Of a stretch of 6,614 nucleotides of DNA, positions 1 to 4,381 are shown piece by piece. The stretch's first letter is position 1. Each line of letters opens with the position of its first letter. Source of the DNA: Deinococcus sp. (GTDB taxonomy: Bacteria > Deinococcota > Deinococci > Deinococcales > Deinococcaceae); contig JAQBPF010000314.1 in the NCBI GenBank assembly GCA_028287665.1, positions 1-6,614 on the forward strand, in the 5' to 3' direction. The notes below the pieces were generated by a model. The model saw only the letters and a list, made by a program, of their open reading frames with translations. It ran no database searches and was not told the DNA's origin. Made by a program: the position numbers and the translations under genes.

Positions 1-45
1 CAATATCATTCGTACCACTAACGAAGACGTTTAAACTTTTAACCG

Positions 46-76
46 AAAAGGTCGCCCTCCATTGCAGAGGACGGCC
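46..76 (-). terminator. Intrinsic terminator after the ring-cleaving dioxygenase, possibly bidirectional
   Basis: Read on the minus strand, GGCCGTCCTC and GAGGGCGACC pair around a 7-base loop (10-bp stem with one mismatch and one G-T wobble) and are followed at once by TTTT. It begins about 18 bases after the TAA of the dioxygenase gene, the expected place and form for a Rho-independent terminator. On the plus strand the same hairpin is followed by a pyrimidine-rich TTCTTCTATCTTCTTCTC stretch (77-94), so it could also stop transcription arriving from a gene left of the window. The remaining bases 1-45 carry stop codons and no supportable gene. Confidence 0.7.
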
Positions 77-94
77 TTCTTCTATCTTCTTCTC

Positions 95-1048
95 TTAACC
101 CACAGGCTTGAGCGCAGCCTCGATCTGTGCCCGTTTCGGTTCCAGAAATGGGGCCAGCACCAGCTTCTCTCCCAATTTATCCGCATCCTCATCCACGCCA
201 AAGCCGGGGCCATCGGTCGCCAGTTCGATCAGAACGCCCTGCGGCTCGCGGTAGTAGATGGACTGGAACCAGTGCCGATCAACCTCACCACTGGTGCGGA
301 GGCCCATGCTGCCCAGTTTGGCGTTCCAGTCGTGGTATTGGTCATCGTGCACACGCAGCGCCAGATGATGTACGCCGCCTGCACCGGGCCGAGCCGAAGC
401 CAGGTCAGGCCGAATCCTCAGGTGAAGTTCAGCATGTGGGCCGCCGTCACCCATCTGATACACGTGAATGGTGTGGGCAGCACTGCTTGGATCAGGGTAG
501 GTGCCAGCGGGCGTCAGGCCATAGGCACGGGTCAGCACGCGGTCGGTGGGCGAGAGCGCAGGCAGGGTCAGTTCACTGGGGCCCAGGCCCGAAATCTGGT
601 GGGCGGCGGGGACCACACTGGCGGCCCAGGTCTGCCCGCTGGGGCCACCTTCCAGCAGGCTGAGGCGCTGGCCTTCGGGATCGGCAAAATCGAGGCTGGT
701 GCGGCCTGCGCGTTGGCTGTAGACTGTATAGATTCCCTGGGCGGTCAGGTACTCGGCCCACCACGTCAGGCTGTCTCCGGGCACACGCAGGCTGGTGCGG
801 GTAATGGAATGGTTGCCGGGTTCTTCGGGCGGCACAGGCCACTCAAAAAAGGTCAGGTCGCTGCCAGGATTGCCCGCACCATCGGCAAAAAACAGGTGGT
901 AGGCAGTGGGATCATCCTGGTTCACCGTCTTTTTGACCATGCGCATTCCCAGCACGCCCACATAAAAAGCGTGATTGGCAGGGGCGTTGGCGGTCACGGC
1001 GGTCACATGGTGCATGCCGTGAGGAATAAGGGGAGTGGAAGCAGTCAT
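95..1048 (-). CDS. VOC-family ring-cleaving dioxygenase (MhqO/MhqA-like), 317 aa
   Basis: Predicted cytosolic metal-dependent extradiol-type dioxygenase. Relatives in Bacillus (MhqA, MhqO) open aromatic rings and help resist hydroquinones and catechols; the substrate here is not shown by the sequence. The protein is two tandem vicinal-oxygen-chelate modules, roughly residues 8-135 and 150-280. The first opens with GMHHVTAVTAN (His13/His14) and FYVGVLGMRMVKKTVNQDD; the second has GVHHLALRV (His227/His228) and REPQGVLIELATDGPGF (Glu275), the usual sites of VOC metal ligands. Length is normal for the family and no signal peptide is seen. The ATG at 1048 is chosen because it starts directly before the first VOC strand and sits six bases after a TATACT box with no ribosome binding site, suggesting leaderless translation. 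It has its own terminator at 46-76. Family assignment is firm; exact reaction is uncertain. Generic glyoxalase/bleomycin-resistance naming would describe the same protein less precisely. Confidence 0.93.
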   Translation of the reverse strand: MTASTPLIPHGMHHVTAVTANAPANHAFYVGVLGMRMVKKTVNQDDPTAYHLFFADGAGNPGSDLTFFEWPVPPEEPGNHSITRTSLRVPGDSLTWWAEYLTAQGIYTVYSQRAGRTSLDFADPEGQRLSLLEGGPSGQTWAASVVPAAHQISGLGPSELTLPALSPTDRVLTRAYGLTPAGTYPDPSSAAHTIHVYQMGDGGPHAELHLRIRPDLASARPGAGGVHHLALRVHDDQYHDWNAKLGSMGLRTSGEVDRHWFQSIYYREPQGVLIELATDGPGFGVDEDADKLGEKLVLAPFLEPKRAQIEAALKPVG

Positions 1049-1054
1049 AGGCAG

Positions 1055-1060
1055 AGTATA
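1055..1060 (-). promoter_or_regulatory. -10 box of a leaderless promoter for the dioxygenase
   Basis: On the minus strand TATACT is followed by six bases (CTGCCT) and then the ATG of the dioxygenase, so transcription should begin at or within a base of the start codon. There is no Shine-Dalgarno sequence in the gap. Leaderless genes with a TANNNT box directly before the ATG are known to be abundant in Deinococcus. A consensus TTGACA lies at 1084-1089 but is 23 bases from this box, too far for a standard -35 element, and the 17-base position (CAACCG) does not match consensus. The promoter may therefore rely on the -10 box or on an activator. Confidence 0.7.
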
Positions 1061-1082
1061 AACCGTTTGATGTTAAGCGGTT
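1061..1082. promoter_or_regulatory. Inverted repeat, candidate operator of the dioxygenase gene
   Basis: AACCGTTT and AAGCGGTT flank a 6-base centre (GATGTT); 7 of 8 arm positions are complementary. The repeat abuts the -10 box TATACT and fills the gap up to the TTGACA at 1084-1089, so a bound dimer would cover the polymerase site. Bacillus homologues are controlled by the MarR-type repressor MhqR, which makes an operator here plausible, but no regulator gene lies in the window and the protein that binds is unknown. Confidence 0.45.
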
Positions 1083-1157
1083 GTGTCAAAACATCGGAAT
1101 GTCAGGCCCGATTCAGCCATGAGGGACAGCCCCTGAAATCCAGCCCGCAGACAGACA

Positions 1158-1192
1158 GAGGGGGCGGAAAGCCTCTCGCCTTCCTCCCCCTC
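1158..1192 (-). terminator. Hairpin terminator after the thiolase gene
   Basis: Read on the minus strand, GAGGGGG and CCCCCTC enclose a second stem GGAAGG/CTTTCC with one A-G mismatch between them and a 7-base loop, giving about 13 paired positions. It lies about 45 bases after the thiolase TAA. In the minus-strand RNA the fifth inner pair is a G-U wobble, whereas in plus-strand RNA the same position is an A-C mismatch, so the fold favours the thiolase transcript. There is no long T-tract (TGTCTGTCTG follows), so it could be a weak terminator or an end-protecting hairpin. A shorter 6-bp hairpin, AACAGC/GCTGTT at 1221-1237, overlaps the stop codon. Confidence 0.55.
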
Positions 1193-1235
1193 CGATTCAG
1201 TCTGTACTCCATATCGACCCAACAGCGGTCTGCTG

Positions 1236-2417
1236 TTACAGCACTTCGAAGAGGCCCGCTGCCCCCATGCCGCCCCCCACGCACATGGTCACGACCACAT
1301 GCTTTGCGCCCCGGCGTTTGCCCTCAATCAGAGCGTGCCCGGTCAGGCGTGCGCCGCTCATACCGTAGGGGTGGCCCACGCTGATGCTGCCGCCGTCTAC
1401 GTTGTAAATTTCGGGGTCGATGCCCAGTTGATCGCGGCAGTAGATGCCCTGCACGGCAAACGCCTCGTTCAGTTCCCAGAGATCGATGTCGCCGATGCTG
1501 AGGCCGTGACGCTTGAGAAGCTTGGGCACCGCAAAGATGGGGCCGATGCCCATTTCGTCGGGTTCGCAGCCATGCACGGCGAAGCCCTTAAACAGACCCA
1601 GCGGTTGCAGGCCACGCTCGCGGGCCAGGTCGCCGCTCATGACCACGCAGGCCGAAGCACCGTCGCTGAGCTGCGAGGCGTTGCCCGCCGTGATCACGCC
1701 GCCCTCAATGACAGGCTTCAATTTGGCCAGTCCTTCCAGCGTGGTGTCGGGGCGGTTGCCTTCATCCTGCGTCACGGTCACTTCCCGGTTGGAAATCTCG
1801 CCCGTGGCCTTGTCCTGCACCTTCATCGAGGCGGTCATGGGCACGATTTCGGCGTCGAACAGGCCATTTCGCTGGGCCGCTGCCGTGCGCTGCTGGCTCA
1901 TAAAACCGTATTCATCCTGCGCCTCGCGGGAGATGCCGTAACGCTTGGCCACCACCTCGGCGGTTTGCAGCATGGGCATATAAATATCGGGTTTATGCTC
2001 GTGCAGCCACTCGCCGATCAGGCGGTACTTGTTGGCGTGCTCATTCTGGGTCAGGCTGATGCTTTCCATGCCGCCTGCCACGTACACGTCGCCCTGTCCG
2101 GCCATGATGTGATTGGCCGCCAGCGCGATGGTTTGCAGGCCGCTGGAGCAAAAGCGGTTCACGGTCACGCCCGACACGCCCACCGGAAAGCCCGAGCGCA
2201 GCACGATCTGGCGGGCAATGTTGCTCCCGGTTGCGCCTTCGGGGTTGCCCACCCCAAAGATCAGGTCTTCGATTTCGGCGGGGTCGATTCCGGCCCGCTG
2301 CACAGCGTTGGTCACTGCGTGTGCGCCTATGTCTGAACCGTGCGTGTCGTTCAGGTAGCCCCGGTAAGCTTTGCCGATGGGCGTGCGGGCCGTAGAAACA
2401 ATGACGGCTTCTGGCAT
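1236..2417 (-). CDS. Thiolase (acetyl-CoA C-acyltransferase/acetyltransferase), 393 aa
   Basis: Thiolase-superfamily enzyme acting in the cytosol on acyl-CoA: thiolytic release of acetyl-CoA from 3-ketoacyl-CoA, or the reverse condensation of two acetyl-CoA. The full catalytic set is present at standard spacing: nucleophile Cys90 in VNRFCSSG, Asn317 in WELNEAFA, His349 in [10 protein letters not shown], and Cys379 in [10 protein letters not shown] near the C terminus. The opening [19 protein letters not shown] and the 393-residue length are typical. An open frame runs to 2573, but the start at 2417 is preferred: AAGGAG lies seven bases upstream (2425-2430), the family motif begins at residue 4, and the 52 extra residues look unrelated to thiolases and cross a likely promoter. 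Sequence alone does not settle degradative (FadA-like) versus biosynthetic use; HPYGMSG in place of HPIGASG resembles the acyl-CoA-degrading/pimeloyl-CoA-type branch. It is divergent from the glycosyltransferase. Confidence 0.95.
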   Translation of the reverse strand: MPEAVIVSTARTPIGKAYRGYLNDTHGSDIGAHAVTNAVQRAGIDPAEIEDLIFGVGNPEGATGSNIARQIVLRSGFPVGVSGVTVNRFCSSGLQTIALAANHIMAGQGDVYVAGGMESISLTQNEHANKYRLIGEWLHEHKPDIYMPMLQTAEVVAKRYGISREAQDEYGFMSQQRTAAAQRNGLFDAEIVPMTASMKVQDKATGEISNREVTVTQDEGNRPDTTLEGLAKLKPVIEGGVITAGNASQLSDGASACVVMSGDLARERGLQPLGLFKGFAVHGCEPDEMGIGPIFAVPKLLKRHGLSIGDIDLWELNEAFAVQGIYCRDQLGIDPEIYNVDGGSISVGHPYGMSGARLTGHALIEGKRRGAKHVVVTMCVGGGMGAAGLFEVL

Positions 2418-2424
2418 GGTGAAA

Positions 2425-2430
2425 CTCCTT
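2425..2430 (-). promoter_or_regulatory. Ribosome binding site that fixes the thiolase start
   Basis: AAGGAG on the minus strand, seven bases before the ATG at 2417. It decides against the longer upstream start at 2573. It also contrasts with the dioxygenase gene, which has no such site. Confidence 0.85.
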
Positions 2431-2496
2431 GAAGGGATCGGGCAGGCTGCCCGTGAGGGGCGGACGGAGCATGGGGAGAGGATTTGGACTGAGTTC

Positions 2497-2502
2497 ATTC
2501 TA
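2497..2502 (-). promoter_or_regulatory. Probable -10 box of the thiolase promoter
   Basis: TAGAAT on the minus strand matches TATAAT at five of six positions. It would give a leader of roughly 70-75 bases before the thiolase ATG. No good -35 match is visible 16-18 bases upstream. The leader contains a 13-base palindrome, GGGCAGGCTGCCC at 2440-2452, that could be a short hairpin or a protein site. Confidence 0.4.
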
Positions 2503-2737
2503 AGCGATAGACGGCCCGCACATGATGGCCTCTGCCTGAAGCCCGTGAGGCACAATTGGCAGTTCACGTTCATCTACAGGCGGTAGAACACTGTGGCGAG
2601 GCGTTGTTGGGGGCACGGCGTTGCTGGGGCAGGGCGCTTCTCCGGCACTCCCCCCGTATCTGCCCTATTCATCTCCCGGCAAACTTGAGATAGTGTGCCG
2701 TGCCCGCGATGTCTTGCCCCGCCCGGAGTTTGTCCTG
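2503..2737. other. Divergent spacer upstream of the glycosyltransferase
   Basis: Together with 2418-2502 this forms a 320-bp gap between divergent genes. It holds an imperfect tandem repeat of about 16 bases at 2600-2632 (two GGCGTTG-(T/C)-TGGGG units), and a weak plus-strand -10 candidate, TAGTGT at 2691-2696, with only a poor -35 match (TTCATC at 2668-2673). Open frames crossing it are in-frame extensions of the flanking genes and are not convincing proteins. No RNA gene was recognised. Confidence 0.4.
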
Positions 2738-4099
2738 ATGAATCCCCTCTATTTGATTGATATTGCCGGACTGCTGCTGTTTTTGATGTACGCTGTTCAC
2801 CAGACGGCCAGTGCGCTGCGGCTCCGACCCAGGCCGCCGGTGGCCGAGCAGGGTGTGGGCCTGACCTTCCTGATTCCGGCCATGAATGAGGAAGCCGTGA
2901 TTGCGGCCACGCTCCAGAACCTGCGTTCCACGGTGCCGGAAGCGCGGGTGGTGGTCATTGACGACGCCAGTGCAGATGCCACCGCCGCCATTGTGGAGCA
3001 GTACAGCCAGACCGACCCGATGATCGCGCTCCTGCGGCGCGTGGCCCCCGAAGCACAGGAAAACAAAGGCCGGGCCCTGAATTGGGCGGTGGCGCGGCTG
3101 TTGCAGGTGCCCTGGCTGGCAGGCCAGGATCTCAGCCAGCAGGTCTTTGTGATCCTGGACGCCGATGGCCGCGTGAACAGCGACTTTGCCCCCCAGGTTC
3201 GCGGAGCTTTTCAGAACCCCAATGTGATGGCTGCACAGGGTTGGATGCGTTTCCGGCCTGTCGAGGTCACCGAGGGCGGAGTGCGCGGACTGATTTCCAG
3301 GATGCTGATTTTCCAGCAGGATCTGGAAACCTTTATCGTGGGCCATATTCAGCGGTTGCGGGCCAGTGGCGGCGTGGCCTCTCTGACTGGCAACGGCCAG
3401 TGCATGCGCGTCAGCTACCTCAGCCATCAGCTTGGGCAGGGCAACACCCCCTGGCCCGATGTGCTGCTCGAAGATTTTGGCAGCGTCATGGAAATCGTGC
3501 TGGACAGTCCCCGGCATAAGGTGTCGCTCCTGCCCGCCCACATCATGCAGCAGGGCATTCTCGATCCCCAGGCCTTCATCAAGCAGCGCGCCCGCTGGAC
3601 ACAGGGCGCGTTGCAGTGTCTGCCCTATCTCACGCGGCTCTGGAAGTCGGGCGCGAGCCTCATCACGCGGCTGGATTTCACCTACTTCATCCTGTCACCC
3701 TGGCTGAATATCGTGCTGATCGTCAGTATCGCCAGTCAGCTTCTTCGCCGCGTATTCGGCTGGCAAGGGCTGCTGCTGCCCGACTGGGCGGGCCTTTTGC
3801 TCACTGTCATACCGCTGATCATTCAACTGAACTGGGCCCTGCGGTTCCGCAACGAAAAAGGACTGTCGTGGTGGAGCCTGCCCTACGCCCTGATCAGTTT
3901 GCCCGTGTACGGCGCGGCGCTGCTGTGTAGCCTGCCGCTGGCCTATTCCAACTATGTGCGCCGCCAGAACACCTGGTTCAAGGGCACCCGTTACGTGGAG
4001 CAGGAGCCAGCGCACCTGCCGCATGTCAGCATCAAGCCGCATCAAGCCGCGCCCCATCCTTCAGAACAACCCCAGCGCAGCCTGAGTTCCGGCGACTGA
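2738..4099 (+). CDS. Membrane-bound processive family 2 glycosyltransferase, 453 aa
   Basis: Predicted inner-membrane polysaccharide synthase that transfers sugar from a nucleotide donor and may extrude the chain. One N-terminal membrane helix (about residues 4-22) precedes a cytosolic GT-A domain (about 41-300) with LTFLIPAMNEE, VVVIDD (Asp75/Asp76), the DAD metal site (141-143), SLTGNGQCMR, LLED (Glu245/Asp246) and QRARW (283-287). The QxxRW box marks the BcsA/NodC/hyaluronan-synthase/PgaC group. Three hydrophobic spans follow, near 316-336, 346-366 and 379-403, then a polar proline-rich tail. An open frame begins at 2621, but the ATG at 2738 is chosen because GGAG lies nine bases upstream and the protein then starts with the membrane helix. 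The product sugar is unknown; no partner genes such as a deacetylase, PilZ protein or export pore lie nearby. A 10-bp tandem duplication sits in the tail. Confidence 0.93.
   Translation: MNPLYLIDIAGLLLFLMYAVHQTASALRLRPRPPVAEQGVGLTFLIPAMNEEAVIAATLQNLRSTVPEARVVVIDDASADATAAIVEQYSQTDPMIALLRRVAPEAQENKGRALNWAVARLLQVPWLAGQDLSQQVFVILDADGRVNSDFAPQVRGAFQNPNVMAAQGWMRFRPVEVTEGGVRGLISRMLIFQQDLETFIVGHIQRLRASGGVASLTGNGQCMRVSYLSHQLGQGNTPWPDVLLEDFGSVMEIVLDSPRHKVSLLPAHIMQQGILDPQAFIKQRARWTQGALQCLPYLTRLWKSGASLITRLDFTYFILSPWLNIVLIVSIASQLLRRVFGWQGLLLPDWAGLLLTVIPLIIQLNWALRFRNEKGLSWWSLPYALISLPVYGAALLCSLPLAYSNYVRRQNTWFKGTRYVEQEPAHLPHVSIKPHQAAPHPSEQPQRSLSSGD
4029..4050 (+). repeat. 10-bp tandem duplication in the glycosyltransferase tail
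   Basis: GCATCAAGCC occurs twice head to tail and is followed by GC, inside the last 25 codons of the glycosyltransferase. Ten is not a multiple of three, so loss of one copy would change the frame: the tail after SIKP would become RPILQNNPSAA and stop at the TGA now at 4083-4085. The catalytic and membrane parts are unaffected. Confidence 0.85.
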
Positions 4100-4110
4100 G
4101 AGAACAACAG

Positions 4111-4140
4111 AGCGGGCCAGAGAATCTACTCTGGCCCGCT
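4111..4140 (+). terminator. Strong hairpin terminator after the glycosyltransferase
   Basis: AGCGGGCCAGAG and CTCTGGCCCGCT form a perfect 12-bp stem around the six-base loop AATCTA, starting 12 bases after the TGA. Only TTCC follows on the plus strand, so the T-tract is short. On the minus strand it is followed by CTGTTGTTCTC, so it may also back up termination of the convergent phosphorylase gene. Confidence 0.75.
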
Positions 4141-4258
4141 TCCAGTTGGGAAGGATAAGAGGAAGGAGTCTGGTAATTGGCCCTCACGGAATGCCCTTTC
4201 AGGCAGAGTGCGTGGACCTCCCTCAGATCACAGGGTTTTTCGTGCAGGACGTGGAGCC
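4141..4258. other. Convergent spacer with no supportable gene
   Basis: Between the two terminator hairpins. A TTG at 4177 preceded by GGAAGGAG (4161-4168) opens a 52-codon plus-strand frame ending at 4335, but it reads through the phosphorylase terminator and gives a low-complexity Ser/Arg-rich peptide without recognisable features. A short CCCT/AGGG stem before TTTTT at 4236-4240 is too weak to call as a terminator. Nothing else was recognised. Confidence 0.4.
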
Positions 4259-4298
4259 AAAAGAATCGGAGAAACAGGCCCTCAAGCCCATCTCTCCG
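4259..4298 (-). terminator. Probable terminator of the glucan phosphorylase gene
   Basis: On the minus strand CGGAGA and TCTCCG pair as the outer stem, with a partly self-pairing interior (GGC/GCC), and are followed by ATTCTTTTGG. It starts about 38 bases after the phosphorylase stop codon. The T-tract supports termination on this strand, but the stem is only six uninterrupted base pairs with a long loop. Confidence 0.45.
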
Positions 4299-4323
4299 GT
4301 GCTTTCCTGCTCTAGCTCTTACC

Positions 4324-4381
4324 TCAGGCCCTTGATCAGGCCCACTTAATCAGGCCCAATTCCAACTCGTTGCTCAGGCCC
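4324..4381 (-). repeat. Four GGGCCTGA repeats around the phosphorylase stop codon
   Basis: GGGCCTGA occurs on the minus strand at 4374-4381, 4350-4357, 4336-4343 and 4324-4331. The two middle copies are parts of a 14-bp tandem duplication, GGGCCTGATTAAGT then GGGCCTGATCAAGG (12 of 14 identical). The first two copies are read as Gly-Leu; the third is read in another frame and supplies the TGA stop. Confidence 0.75.

Noticed and set aside
62..1384. 440-codon open frame on the plus strand opposite the dioxygenase
   Set aside because: It lies antisense to a clear VOC-family gene, resembles no protein family, and runs on across the intergenic region and into the thiolase. Long antisense frames are expected in GC-rich codon usage.
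1299..2336. 345-codon plus-strand open frame opposite the thiolase
   Set aside because: Antisense shadow of a gene with a full catalytic set; no recognisable domain and Ala/His/Gly-rich composition typical of complementary-strand frames.
2418..2573. 52-codon N-terminal extension of the thiolase
   Set aside because: Not thiolase-like, crosses the probable -10 box and leader, and the start at 2417 has an AAGGAG at ideal distance.
2621..2737. 39-codon N-terminal extension of the glycosyltransferase from a TTG start
   Set aside because: No ribosome binding site was found for it, it starts inside a tandem repeat, and the ATG at 2738 with GGAG upstream begins directly at the membrane helix.
2669..3541. 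290-codon minus-strand frame opposite the glycosyltransferase
   Set aside because: Antisense to conserved GT2 motifs and unlike any family I recognise.
4222..4240. CCCT/AGGG stem followed by TTTTT as a plus-strand terminator
   Set aside because: Only a four-base stem with an eight-base loop; a perfect 12-bp hairpin just upstream already serves the glycosyltransferase.
4177..4335. 52-codon small frame with GGAAGGAG eight bases before a TTG
   Set aside because: The ribosome site is good, but the frame reads through the phosphorylase terminator hairpin and repeats, and the peptide is Ser/Arg-rich without features. Ribosome profiling would be needed to revive it.
4146..4349. 67-codon plus-strand frame in the convergent spacer
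   Set aside because: Starts at a TTG without a well-placed ribosome site, overlaps the phosphorylase stop and crosses its terminator; no homology signal.
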